In this document: positions 27,377 to 36,193 of the stretch, piece after piece
Layout: every line of letters begins with the position of its first letter
Numbering within the stretch: the first letter of the stretch is position 1
Origin: Streptomyces sp. NBC_01591
GTDB taxonomy: Bacteria; Actinomycetota; Actinomycetes; Streptomycetales; Streptomycetaceae
Assembly (NCBI RefSeq): GCF_035918155.1
Contig: NZ_CP109327.1
Location: 124,001 to 188,000, forward strand
DNA: 64,000 bases
Direction: 5' to 3'
Position numbers and translations under genes: made by a program
The notes under the pieces: model-generated
What the model saw: the letters and a program-made list of their open reading frames with translations, nothing else
What the model was told of the DNA's origin: nothing
The model's database searches: none

Positions 27377-27506
27377 TGCCGCCCTCCAGCTCGTCGGTGA
27401 TCAGGTGGACGAGCTCGGCACGTTGCAGCTTGCCGCCCAGCTCCTCGAATACCTCGCGGTGCAGGGCCGCCTCGATGGTCGCGTCGTCCTCCTCGACCCC
27501 GCCGCC
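27377..27506 (-). pseudogene. NUDIX hydrolase fragment
   Basis: The minus strand encodes GGGVEEDDATIEAALHREVF followed by EELGGKLQ, the NUDIX box with its G-x5-E-x7-REV-x-EELG pattern, and AELVHLITDELEGG. Only about 43 codons remain, sandwiched between the broken IS1380 transposase and an aminotransferase fragment on the opposite strand. Confidence 0.75.
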
Positions 27507-27507
27507 G

Positions 27508-28059
27508 ACCGACGACGAAGTGCCGCCGCTCGCCTCTCTGGCCCCCCAGCAGACCGTCCTCGTCGACAGCCTGTCCAAGCGCATAGCCCCTGGCCTGACC
27601 CTCGGGTTCGTGGTGGCGCCCGGCTTCCTGGTGGGCGAGATCGCCACGTCGCTGCGCTCGGGGGGCTGGACCCCCATGCGCTTCGCACTGGAGGCGGCCT
27701 ACCACTGGCAGCAGGACGGCACCGTGAAGGCGCTCGTACAGGCCAAGCAGCGGGAAGCCGCCGTACGACAGGAGATCGCGGCCCGGCACCTCGGCGGCTT
27801 CGCTGTACGGAGCGACCCGCGCTCGTACCACTGCTGGTGGCAACTGCCCCGCCCGTGGCGCGCGGACACCTTCGTCGCCGCCGCTGCCCGGCACGGCATC
27901 GGAGTGGTGCCGGCCGCCGCGTTCACCGTCGGCAATAACCAGGCCCCCAACGCGATCCGGCTGGGGCTTGCCTCCCCGCAGACCGACGTTCTCTCCCAGG
28001 CGCTGGCCACACTGGCCGAACTCGCCCGGTCCGCCCCGGACGACCTCGTCACCGACTGA
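27508..28059 (+). pseudogene. PLP-dependent aminotransferase (MocR-type) 3' fragment
   Basis: From LAPQQTVLVDSLSKRIAPGL, which contains the PLP-binding Lys in SLSK, through LGFVVAPGFLVGEI and SYHCWWQLPRPWRADTFVAA to the natural stop, this is the C-terminal half of a fold-type I aminotransferase as in MocR regulators. The N-terminal half is missing and the 5' part of the apparent frame is antisense to the NUDIX fragment. Not functional. Confidence 0.8.
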
Positions 28060-28270
28060 CGCCTGCCCGCGCGCCGGCGACCGTCCGGCGAAGACCGAGG
28101 CGAAGCCCACGGCCACAGACACGGGATCGGCATCGAGATCGTCGAGCGGAACCCGCAGGACAAGAGCTTCATCGCGACTCCGAGGGGGCCGGGCGGCCCT
28201 CGTAGTCGCGGACCAGTCGCCGGTGCAGTATCAAGGTCGTCAACACCTGTGGATCAAGCGTTCTCCCCGG

Positions 28271-28517
28271 ATGACCACCGAGCTTCTCCGTCTCACCGTC
28301 CCGGGGTGTGCGACGCCTTGTCCGAGCGTGGACAATCCCTTGCTCCGGCCACCTGGTGTCCAGCGGCGACACACGGGTGTGGATGGACGCGGGCAGCGGG
28401 ACGCTGGCTCAGCTTCAACGGCACGTCCAACTGGATGAGCTGGACGCGATCTGGATCTCGCATCTGCACGCCGAGCACAGCGCGGACCGGGAACCTCAGC
28501 CCTGCCCGACGCGGTGA
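28271..28517 (+). pseudogene. MBL-fold metallo-hydrolase, 5' fragment with frameshift
   Basis: MTTELLRLTVPGCATPCPSVDNP continues, after a 1-nt shift near 28338, as CSGHLVSSGDTRVWMDAGSG and LDAIWISHLHAEHSAD. This is the start of a metallo-beta-lactamase-fold hydrolase whose HxHxDH motif has become HLHAEH. Truncated after ~80 codons. The following ~350 bp (28518-28871) hold no recognisable gene. Confidence 0.75.
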
Positions 28518-28871
28518 ACACCGTCTGGCTTCCCGGTCGCCTGAGCCTCGATTTACCGGTCCGGTTTGAAGTGGTTTCCTGAGGCTGTGCAGGGCGGCGT
28601 TCGGTGCCGTTGGCCGGGTGCGGGCAGGGGTCATCCGCTGGTCTGACCAGAGTGTCCACGGGTTCCGTTCCGGTTGTGACCAAGTGGGGCATCAGCCGCT
28701 ACGACGCGCTCAAGCGCCTCTTCACCACCGGGGCGTGGATCCCTCACCCGCGAAATCACCCTCGCCCTCCACGACATCCCGGGAACGAATCAGACATCCA
28801 CGGAACACTCCGGCGCTCTGGCCCGCCCCCGGCTCAGCTGCTGCCAACGGAAGCTGTTGACGCCCGACTTA

Positions 28872-28886
28872 CTAATTCGCATTATC
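28872..28886. promoter_or_regulatory. LacI-type operator 1
   Basis: CTAATTCGCATTATC, an imperfect palindrome 15 bp upstream of a TTGACG -35-like hexamer (28901-28906). Its partner at 28944-28958 is the same site in opposite orientation. Confidence 0.65.
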
Positions 28887-28900
28887 AGCGCCCCCAAGTC

Positions 28901-28930
28901 TTGACGTGTTTGAAACACAGGGTTCACACT
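28901..28930 (+). promoter_or_regulatory. Putative promoter of the LacI-controlled operon
   Basis: TTGACG, an 18-bp spacer and CACACT, positioned between the two operator palindromes. The geometry suits repression by looping or blocking of the lacI-led operon. Confidence 0.5.
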
Positions 28931-28943
28931 GATCCCGAGGCGA

Positions 28944-28958
28944 GATAATTCGTATTAG
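28944..28958. promoter_or_regulatory. LacI-type operator 2
   Basis: GATAATTCGTATTAG, nearly the reverse complement of operator 1, ending 11 bp before the GTG start of the lacI-family gene and just ahead of its GGAGG ribosome site. It supports autoregulation. Confidence 0.65.
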
Positions 28959-28969
28959 CGGAGGCTCAA

Positions 28970-30022
28970 GTGACAATTGGTCGCCCTGCGCGGCGGATCA
29001 CGCAGCGGGACATTGCCAAGCTGGCCGGGGTGAGTCAGCCGACCGTGTCGCTGGTGCTCAACGGTCGGGCCGACGCGGATATCCGGATTCCCGAGGAGAC
29101 CCGCGAGCGCGTGTTGAAGGTGATCCGGGAATCCGGGTACGTGCCCGATCCAGTGGCACGACGGCTGGCTGACAAACGCAACCGCATACTGGGCGTCTTC
29201 ACCTATGAGGCGGTCTTCCCCAGCGCCACCAGCGACTTCTACCACCCGTTCCTGGTCGGTATCGAGGGCGCGGCCGAACAGGTCGGCTGCGACCTGCTGT
29301 TGCTCACCAGCACATCAGTGACGGGCGGTCGGCGGCGTGTCTTCGAGGGCGACAATCGGCTCCGGCTGGCGGACGGCTGCCTGCTGCTCGGCCGGTCGCT
29401 CGACCGCGACGACCTGAGGCGGATGGTCGCCGACGGATACCCCTTCGTGGCAGTTGGCCGGCGCGATGACGCCGGAGGCCCGGTGCCTCACGTGGGCGCC
29501 GATTACGCGACGGCCGTCAGCCGCCTCGTCGAGCTGGCGGTGACCCGCGGCCACCGTCGCGTGGCATACCTCGGACTCCCCACCGACGTGGAGTCCTCCG
29601 CAGACCGTCGGAAAGGCTTTCTGCAGGCCACCCAGGCGGCACCGGGGCCCGGCGTCCTCATCGCGCTCGACGAGCTGTCTCCCGGACGCGAACCCGACGA
29701 GTTGCTGTCGGCGTTGCTGGCCTCACGCGCAACGGTAGTCCTGGTCGAAGACTTCGCCACCGCTGCGGATCTGGTCGCTTCCGCGCGTCGGCGCGGCCTG
29801 GCCGTACCGGAGGACCTGTCGGTCCTGACTCTCGGCGATCCGACCACGCCCGTACCTGCCGATGTGGACTTCACCGGATTCAAGATCCCGAGAGAGGAGA
29901 TGGGCCGACAGTCCATCGCGCTGCTGACCGACCTCCTCCAAGGCACCGCGGACACCCCGCAGCTACTGCTGCCCTGCGAACTCGTCACCGGCGCCACCCT
30001 GGCGCCCGCACCCGCACAGTGA
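28970..30022 (+). CDS. LacI-family transcriptional repressor
   Basis: 350 residues from a GTG start preceded by GCGGAGG. The N-terminal HTH is diagnostic (ITQRDIAKLAGVSQPTVSLV, LNGR, then the hinge PDPVARRLADKR). The periplasmic-binding-like ligand domain spans ~70-340. It probably binds the two palindromes in its own upstream region and is released by a sugar. The stop overlaps a possible GTG of the next gene, and the gene leads a co-oriented operon of carbohydrate genes. Confidence 0.93.
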   Translation: MTIGRPARRITQRDIAKLAGVSQPTVSLVLNGRADADIRIPEETRERVLKVIRESGYVPDPVARRLADKRNRILGVFTYEAVFPSATSDFYHPFLVGIEGAAEQVGCDLLLLTSTSVTGGRRRVFEGDNRLRLADGCLLLGRSLDRDDLRRMVADGYPFVAVGRRDDAGGPVPHVGADYATAVSRLVELAVTRGHRRVAYLGLPTDVESSADRRKGFLQATQAAPGPGVLIALDELSPGREPDELLSALLASRATVVLVEDFATAADLVASARRRGLAVPEDLSVLTLGDPTTPVPADVDFTGFKIPREEMGRQSIALLTDLLQGTADTPQLLLPCELVTGATLAPAPAQ

Positions 30023-30033
30023 AAGGAACGTGG

Positions 30034-31629
30034 ATGGAAACGGAGATCCTCGTCATCGGCGGAGGGCTCGGCGGAGTGGCAGCGGCATTGGCCGCCCTGC
30101 GCGCCGGCCGGCGGGTAGTGCTCACCGAGGAGTACGACTGGCTGGGTGGCCAGCTGACGAGCCAGGCCGTCCCACCGGACGAGCCCAGCTGGGTGGAGCA
30201 GTTCGGTGTGACCGCCGGCTACCGGGCACTGCGGGACGGAATCCGCGACTACTACCGCCAGCACTACCCGCTGACCGAGCGGTCCCGGGCCTGGCGCCAC
30301 CTCAACCCGGGGGCCGGACACGTCAGTCGGCTCTGCCACGAGCCGCAGGTGGCAGTGGCGGTCATCGAGGCAATGCTCGCGCCGTACCGGGGCAGCGGGC
30401 GGTTGCGCGTGCTGCAGCCGTACCGACCGGTGTCCGCCGAGACCGACGGCGACCGGGTCTGTGCCGTGACGGTGGGGCACTGCGGAGATGGCGACGAGAT
30501 CACCATCGCCGCACCGTACATTCTCGACGCGACGGAGACCGGCGAGCTGCTACCTCTCACCGGTACCGAGTACGTCACCGGCTTCGAGGCGCAGTCCGAG
30601 ACCGGTGAGCCGAGCGCCCCGGGCACGGCGCAGCCCTTGAACATGCAAGCCGCCTCGGTCTGCTTCGCGCTGGACCATGTGGACGGCGATCACACGATCG
30701 ACAAACCGGTCCGATACGACTTCTGGCGCACCTACCAGCCGGACTTCTGGGGCGGCCCGATGCTCTCCCTGAGCGCGCCTCACCCACGGACCAAGGAGAT
30801 CGTCGAGCGCAGCTTCACCCCGAATCCCGACGACGACCCGCTGGCCGTCGTCGCGGACCAGCGGCTCAGCGCCGGCGACAGCAACCTGTGGACGTTCCGG
30901 CGTATCGCGGCACGGCGCAACTTCACCGACGGCGCGTACAGTAGCGACATCACGCTGGTCAACTGGCCGATGATCGATTACCTGGCAGGTCCAGTCTACG
31001 ACGTACCTGATGCCGCGCAGCACCTCGCGGCCGCTCGCGAACTGTCCTTCGCGTACCTGTACTGGCTGCAGACCGAGGCTCCACGGCCCGACGGCGGCAC
31101 CGGCTTCCCCGGTCTGCGGCTGCGCGGCGATATCACTGGCTCGGCCGACGGTCTGGCACAGGCACCGTATATCCGCGAGTCACGGCGTATCCGCGCCGAA
31201 TACACGGTCGTCGAACAGGACCTGTCCATCGCGTTACGGGGCGACAAGGGTGCCGTGGAGTATCCCGACACGGTGGGCATCGGCATGTACCGCATTGACC
31301 TGCACCCCACCACCGGCGGCGACAACTACCTCGATGTGGCGTGCTGCCCGTTCCGGATCCCGCTGGGTGCGCTGCTCCCACAGCGGGTGGAAAACCTGCT
31401 CCCCGCCTCCAAGAACATCGGCACGACACACATCACCAATGGGTGCTACCGCCTGCACCCCGTCGAGTGGAACGTCGGCGAGGCGGCCGGTGCACTGGCC
31501 GCCTTCTGCCTGGAGCGCCGGGTCTCCCCGCGCGCCGTCAGAAACACGCCCGGCCTCCTGGCCGACTTCCAGGACCGTCTCACCGGCGACGGGGTCGAGC
31601 TGCAGTGGCCGCGAATAGCGGGTTACTAG
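30034..31629 (+). CDS. FAD-dependent oxidoreductase
   Basis: 531 residues from the ATG at 30034, which has AAAGGA 7 nt upstream (an upstream GTG at 30019 overlaps the repressor stop). The FAD-binding Rossmann motif is ILVIGGGLGGVAAALAALRA with YDWLGGQLTSQ; AAPYILDATETGELLPLTG and LLPASKNIGTTHITNGCYRL are typical of the FAD_oxidored family. These proteins oxidise sugars, carotenoids or other hydroxyls. Placement between a LacI repressor and a sugar importer suggests oxidation of a carbohydrate or derivative inside the cell. No Tat or Sec signal. Confidence 0.85.
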   Translation: METEILVIGGGLGGVAAALAALRAGRRVVLTEEYDWLGGQLTSQAVPPDEPSWVEQFGVTAGYRALRDGIRDYYRQHYPLTERSRAWRHLNPGAGHVSRLCHEPQVAVAVIEAMLAPYRGSGRLRVLQPYRPVSAETDGDRVCAVTVGHCGDGDEITIAAPYILDATETGELLPLTGTEYVTGFEAQSETGEPSAPGTAQPLNMQAASVCFALDHVDGDHTIDKPVRYDFWRTYQPDFWGGPMLSLSAPHPRTKEIVERSFTPNPDDDPLAVVADQRLSAGDSNLWTFRRIAARRNFTDGAYSSDITLVNWPMIDYLAGPVYDVPDAAQHLAAARELSFAYLYWLQTEAPRPDGGTGFPGLRLRGDITGSADGLAQAPYIRESRRIRAEYTVVEQDLSIALRGDKGAVEYPDTVGIGMYRIDLHPTTGGDNYLDVACCPFRIPLGALLPQRVENLLPASKNIGTTHITNGCYRLHPVEWNVGEAAGALAAFCLERRVSPRAVRNTPGLLADFQDRLTGDGVELQWPRIAGY

Positions 31630-31653
31630 CCAATCATCGCAAGGAGTACAGCA

Positions 31654-32949
31654 ATGAACCCATCGAGACGCTCCGTCCTCGCGGCGACCGCGGCCGCAGC
31701 CGCGACCGCTGCCCTCACCGCCGGCTGCGGCAACGGCGGCGGTCGGTCGGGAGCCGACGACGGCAACCTGCGCATCGCCGTGTGGACGGCGGTGAAGGAG
31801 CATCTGGCGCTGCTGAACAGCATCGCGGACGCCTTCAAAGCCAGTAACCCGAAGGTGAAGAGCATCAAGTTCGAATCGCTCAACCCCATGGACTACACCA
31901 CCGCGCTGACCACTCAGCTCGCCTCGGGCAACCCGCCCGACCTGGGCTGGATTCTGGAAACGAACGCGGCCGACTTCATCGAGGCCGACACGCTCGTCGA
32001 CATGGCTCCGGCCATGAAGGCGGAGAGCGGCTACGGATACAACGACTTGGAGCCGGCGCTGCTCAGCCAGTGGCGGCGCGGCAAATCGCTCTACGCGTAC
32101 CCGTTCTCCAGCTCGCCCCTCGCGGTCTTCTACAACGCCGACGCCCTGGCCAAGGCCGACGCGGACGATCCGGCCAAGCTCGCCTCCGAAGACGCCTGGA
32201 CATGGGACGCGCTCGCCGCCGCGGCCAGGAAGGTCACCGATGCCAAGACTGCACGGTTCGGCCTGCTCGTCCACGATTTCGACTACAAGCACTGGGACCG
32301 GCTCTATCCGATCATGAGCGCGTACGGGGCGGCACCGTGGACGTCCGACAACGACTGCGGGTTCTCCGACGGGAAGATGGTCGACGCGATTGACTTCTTC
32401 CGGAAGATGGCCTTCACCGACCGGAGTACGCCGGGGCCCGGAGAGCAGGCAGACTTCTTCTCCGGCGAAAGCGGCATGATCATTACCCAGGTCAGCAAGG
32501 CCGGCCCGCTCGCCGACGTCTCGTGGAAGTGGGGCGTCGTACCGCTGCCGTCCGGACCGGCCGGAGCTCACCAGGTGATCGGGCAGGCCGGCCTGGCCGT
32601 CTTCGCCAAGGCCAAGAACCAGGAACTGGCCAAACAGTTCTTCCTCTTCGCCACCGACAAGAAGAACACCGCCGAACTTGCCCAGTTCTTCCCGCCGCCG
32701 CGCGCCTCACTGCTGACGGCCGAGACCCTTGCCAGAACCAACCCGCTGCTCAGCAAGGACCAGCTCCAAGAGAGCATCATCGATTCGCTTAAGTCCGGTA
32801 CGGTGCGCCCCGGCCATAGCGGGTACGCCGAGCTGAACGAGAAGACGCGGGCGGCCCTCGACGCGGCATGGAAGCCGAAGGCCGATACGCACAAGGTCAC
32901 CCGTGCCGTCTGTACCGCCATCGAGCCCCTGCTGCAGGCCGGATCGTGA
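31654..32949 (+). CDS. Extracellular sugar-binding lipoprotein of an ABC importer
   Basis: 431 residues. Twin-Arg-like SRRSVLAAT start followed by a lipobox LTAGC (Cys ~25), so a membrane-anchored lipoprotein. SBP_bac_1 features: LRIAVWTAVKEHLALLNSIA, ALTTQLASGNPPDLGWILE, and WKWGVVPLPSGPAGAHQVIG. It captures an oligosaccharide or related ligand for the two downstream permeases. Its stop overlaps the GTG of the first permease. Confidence 0.93.
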   Translation: MNPSRRSVLAATAAAAATAALTAGCGNGGGRSGADDGNLRIAVWTAVKEHLALLNSIADAFKASNPKVKSIKFESLNPMDYTTALTTQLASGNPPDLGWILETNAADFIEADTLVDMAPAMKAESGYGYNDLEPALLSQWRRGKSLYAYPFSSSPLAVFYNADALAKADADDPAKLASEDAWTWDALAAAARKVTDAKTARFGLLVHDFDYKHWDRLYPIMSAYGAAPWTSDNDCGFSDGKMVDAIDFFRKMAFTDRSTPGPGEQADFFSGESGMIITQVSKAGPLADVSWKWGVVPLPSGPAGAHQVIGQAGLAVFAKAKNQELAKQFFLFATDKKNTAELAQFFPPPRASLLTAETLARTNPLLSKDQLQESIIDSLKSGTVRPGHSGYAELNEKTRAALDAAWKPKADTHKVTRAVCTAIEPLLQAGS

Positions 32950-33923
32950 GCCTGACAAAGAAGGCCCCGACCCCTGCCGTGTCCCGGCGGGCCACCGTGC
33001 CTCTCAAGGTGCGGCCGGCCCGCCGGGGCGGGCGGCAACGGACCCCGCGGTGGCGTCGGCGGGACATGCTCGCCGGGTACGTACTCATCGCCCCGCAGAT
33101 GGTGGGATTCGCCGCTTTCGTGCTGGGGCCCCTCATAGCCGTCGTCTACTACAGCTTTACGAAGTACAACAATCTCACCGGCGATATCAGCTTCATCGGC
33201 GGTGACAATTACCGGAAGCTGCTCGACGACCCGCTCGCGATTGAGGTGGCTCAGAACACGGCCGTGTTCTCCCTGGGTCTGGTGCCGCTCAACATCTGCC
33301 TCGCCCTGCTGCTCGCCGTGCTGCTGGACCAGGGGCTGCGCGGCACCATAGTGTTCCGCGCGATCTTCTTCTCCCCGACCGTCGTGTCGGTCATCGCGTG
33401 GACCATCGTATGGAGCTTCCTGCTCAGCAAGGACGGCGGCCTCAACCTGCTCATACGCATGGTCGGCGCCGATGGTCCCAACTGGCTGCGCGAGCCGGAC
33501 ACCGCGATGTTCTCGGTGATCCTGGTGCAGGTCCTCAAAGGTGTGGGCGTGAACATGGTGCTCTTTCTGGCCGCCCTGCAAAGCGTCCCCACGGAGCTGC
33601 GGGAGGCGGCAAGGGTCGACGGCGCCCCTCCCTGGACCATATTCCGCCGGATCACCCTGCCGATGATCAGCCCGACCATGCTGCTGGCCGCGATCGTCAC
33701 GGTGATCGGCTCGCTTCAGGTCTTCGGCCAGGTCATGGTGCTGACCGGCGGCGGTCCGGGTAACGCCACGACCGTACTCGCCTACTACGTCTATCTGCAG
33801 GCATTCAAGTTCTTCGACCTCGGCTACGCGAGTGCCCTCGCGGTACTGCTCTTCCTCGCTGTCCTGGTCCTGACCGTCGTGCAGTGGTGGTTGCGCAAGA
33901 AGTGGGTGTTCCATGAGCAGTAA
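32946..33923 (+). CDS. ABC sugar importer permease 1 (MalF-type)
   Basis: 325 residues from GTG 32946 (TGA overlap with the binding-protein gene). After a basic cytoplasmic N-terminus there are six membrane segments. The EAA loop reads ELREAARVDGAPPWTIFRRI followed by TLPMISP, the site that contacts the ATPase. No ATPase gene is present in the locus; as usual in Streptomyces a shared MsiK-type ATPase probably energises it. Confidence 0.93.
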   Translation: MSLTKKAPTPAVSRRATVPLKVRPARRGGRQRTPRWRRRDMLAGYVLIAPQMVGFAAFVLGPLIAVVYYSFTKYNNLTGDISFIGGDNYRKLLDDPLAIEVAQNTAVFSLGLVPLNICLALLLAVLLDQGLRGTIVFRAIFFSPTVVSVIAWTIVWSFLLSKDGGLNLLIRMVGADGPNWLREPDTAMFSVILVQVLKGVGVNMVLFLAALQSVPTELREAARVDGAPPWTIFRRITLPMISPTMLLAAIVTVIGSLQVFGQVMVLTGGGPGNATTVLAYYVYLQAFKFFDLGYASALAVLLFLAVLVLTVVQWWLRKKWVFHEQ

Positions 33924-34785
33924 CCCCTTGGCCCTGTTCCGACGCAGGGCTCGGAAGCCCGCATTCGGGCGGATCCTGCTGTACGTACTGATGGTGGCCC
34001 TCGCGGTGCCGTTCCTCCTGCCCCTGCTGTGGATGGTGAGCAGCTCCCTCAAACCGATCTCGGAGATCTTTTCCTATCCGCCCTCGCTGCTCCCGAGCGA
34101 CTGGCGGTGGGACAACTACGCCCGTATCACCGATTACCAGCCCTTCGGCCGTCAGTACTTCAACAGTCTCTATATCGCGGCGTTGGTGTGTGTCGGCAGC
34201 GTCGTGGTCTCGGCCATGGCCGGTTACGCCTTCGCCCGGGTCCGCCTCATCGGCGGCGGCACCATGTTCGTCCTCCTGCTCACCGCATTGCTGATGCCGA
34301 GCGAGGTCATCATCGTTCCGCTGTTCCGGCTGTTCTCCGAGATCGGCTGGACCGACACGCACTGGCCGCTGATCATTCCGGCCGTGTTCGGCAGCAACTC
34401 GGTCTTCGGCACCTTCGTCATGCGCCAGTTCTTCCTTGGCCTGCCGGCCGAGCTGGAGGAGAGCGGAAGGCTCGACGGTCTGGGGCGTTTCGGGCTGTTC
34501 TTCCGGATCGCGCTCCCGCTGGCCGGACCTTCGCTCTCAGCGGTGGCACTGCTCTCCTTCCTGCACAGCTGGAACTCCTTCCTGGAACCGCTGGTGTTCC
34601 TGCGCAGCCCGGAGATGTTCACCCTGCCGGTAGCGCTCACCCAGATCGTGGACAACTTTGGAGCCCCGGTCTGGAATGTGCAGCTCGCGGCCAGCACGCT
34701 CACGGTCATTCCGGTTCTCGCGGTATTCCTGGTGGCCCAGCGCTGGTTCATCAAGTCAATCGTCAACAGTGGTCTGAAGGGTTAG
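33913..34785 (+). CDS. ABC sugar importer permease 2 (MalG-type)
   Basis: 290 residues, overlapping permease 1 by 11 bp. Six hydrophobic segments, with the EAA-type loop AELEESGRLDGLGRFGLFFR followed by IALPLAGPS. The C-terminus FIKSIVNSGLKG is typical of MalG-like proteins. Forms the channel with permease 1. Confidence 0.93.
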   Translation: MSSNPLALFRRRARKPAFGRILLYVLMVALAVPFLLPLLWMVSSSLKPISEIFSYPPSLLPSDWRWDNYARITDYQPFGRQYFNSLYIAALVCVGSVVVSAMAGYAFARVRLIGGGTMFVLLLTALLMPSEVIIVPLFRLFSEIGWTDTHWPLIIPAVFGSNSVFGTFVMRQFFLGLPAELEESGRLDGLGRFGLFFRIALPLAGPSLSAVALLSFLHSWNSFLEPLVFLRSPEMFTLPVALTQIVDNFGAPVWNVQLAASTLTVIPVLAVFLVAQRWFIKSIVNSGLKG

Positions 34786-34787
34786 TC

Positions 34788-36167
34788 ATGGAAATGCTCA
34801 CAGTATCCGGTGACCGGTTCGTCACCCCGTCCGGAAATCCAGTGACTCTGCGCGGCACCGGGCTCGGCGGCTGGATGATGATGGAGAACTTCCTCAACGG
34901 CTTCCCCGGCGCCGAGCACCAGGCCAGGGACGCGCTGCGGCATTCCATGGGCGCAGAAAAGGCCGACCGGCTGTTCGACCTCATCCTGGACGAGTTCTTC
35001 ACCGACGCCGATGCAGCGCTGATCGCCCGCACCGGACTCAACTGCGTTCGCATTGCGGTCAATTACCGGCACCTCTCCGACGATGCCAACCCGTTCGACA
35101 TCAAGGAGGACGGAATACGGCGGCTCACTACCGCCATCGACGCCTGCGCCCGGCACGGCATCTACACCATCATCGACCTGCATGCCGCACCAGGCTTTCA
35201 GAACCAGTCCGAGCACAGCGACAATCCGAGCCACCATGCCTGGCTGTGGCGCCACCGCCACTTCCAGGACCGAGTGGTGGCCATCTGGGAGGCGCTTGCG
35301 GACCGGTTCCGGGGCCGGCCCGAGGTAGCCGGGTTCAACCTGCTCAACGAGCCCGGCGATCCCACCGGCGAGGTGATCGGTCCGTTCTACCGCCGACTCG
35401 TCGACGCCGTACGGGCCATAGACCCGGACCATGTGATCTTCCTCGACGGCAACCGCTACGCCAACGACTTCGATGCCATCGGCAGTGGATTCGACAACAC
35501 CGTGTACTCCGCCCACGACTACGCCCTCGCCGGAATCCGTGACGCGACCGAGTACCCGGGCGTAGTACGCGGACAGTATGTCGACCGCAGCTGGCTGGAG
35601 GAGCGCTTCCTGGAGCGAACCGAGCACTCCCGCAGAACGGGCACACCAGTCTGGGTGGGCGAGTTCGGGCCGGTCTATTCCGGCGACCCCGCAGTCGACA
35701 AGCACCGCTACGCCGTACTGCGCGATCAGCTGGAGATCTACCGTGAGCACGGGGCGAACTGGTCCATCTGGACCTACAAGGACACCCATCTGTCCGGGCT
35801 GGTGTCCCTCGACCCCGACTCACCCTGGTCCCGGCTGCTGCAGCCGATCAGGGAGAAGAAGGAGCGGCTGGGCACCGAGCCTTGGTCCACCGGCGAGGAG
35901 GGCATCGGCCACGCCCTCGCCCCGCTCGATGAGCTGATGGCCACCGAGTACCCCGACTTCGACCCCCAGCCCTTCGGCCAGCGCTGGTACGTGCGCAGGC
36001 TCGTCCGTGAACTTCTGCTCGGGGAGCCCATGCTCGCCGACTTCGCCGCCCTCTTCGCCACTGTCGACGACGCCGGCATCGCAGCTCTGGCCGGCTCATT
36101 CCGCGTCGACGCCTGTATACCTCGCACGCCGCTGGCGGAACTCCTCACTGAATTCACCCGCAGCTGA
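34788..36167 (+). CDS. GH5-family glycoside hydrolase, intracellular
   Basis: 459 residues. The start ATG at 34788 is 3 bp after the permease stop. TIM-barrel GH5 landmarks: RGTGLGGWMMMENFLNG, LNCVRIAVNYRHL, the acid/base Glu in FNLLNEPGDP (~186) and the nucleophile Glu in PVWVGEFGPVYSG (~292). There is no signal peptide, so it cleaves beta-linked oligosaccharides after import. The C-terminal ~100 residues (EPMLADFAALFATVDDAGIA) extend past the barrel. Linkage specificity cannot be inferred from sequence alone. Confidence 0.88.
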   Translation: MEMLTVSGDRFVTPSGNPVTLRGTGLGGWMMMENFLNGFPGAEHQARDALRHSMGAEKADRLFDLILDEFFTDADAALIARTGLNCVRIAVNYRHLSDDANPFDIKEDGIRRLTTAIDACARHGIYTIIDLHAAPGFQNQSEHSDNPSHHAWLWRHRHFQDRVVAIWEALADRFRGRPEVAGFNLLNEPGDPTGEVIGPFYRRLVDAVRAIDPDHVIFLDGNRYANDFDAIGSGFDNTVYSAHDYALAGIRDATEYPGVVRGQYVDRSWLEERFLERTEHSRRTGTPVWVGEFGPVYSGDPAVDKHRYAVLRDQLEIYREHGANWSIWTYKDTHLSGLVSLDPDSPWSRLLQPIREKKERLGTEPWSTGEEGIGHALAPLDELMATEYPDFDPQPFGQRWYVRRLVRELLLGEPMLADFAALFATVDDAGIAALAGSFRVDACIPRTPLAELLTEFTRS

Positions 36168-36193
36168 AACCACCTCTTCAGAAGGAGACACCA

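Noticed and set aside
27400..27938. Continuation of the IS1380 ORF to 705 codons
   Set aside because: After LSLAAT the translation is antisense or out of frame to NUDIX and aminotransferase fragments.
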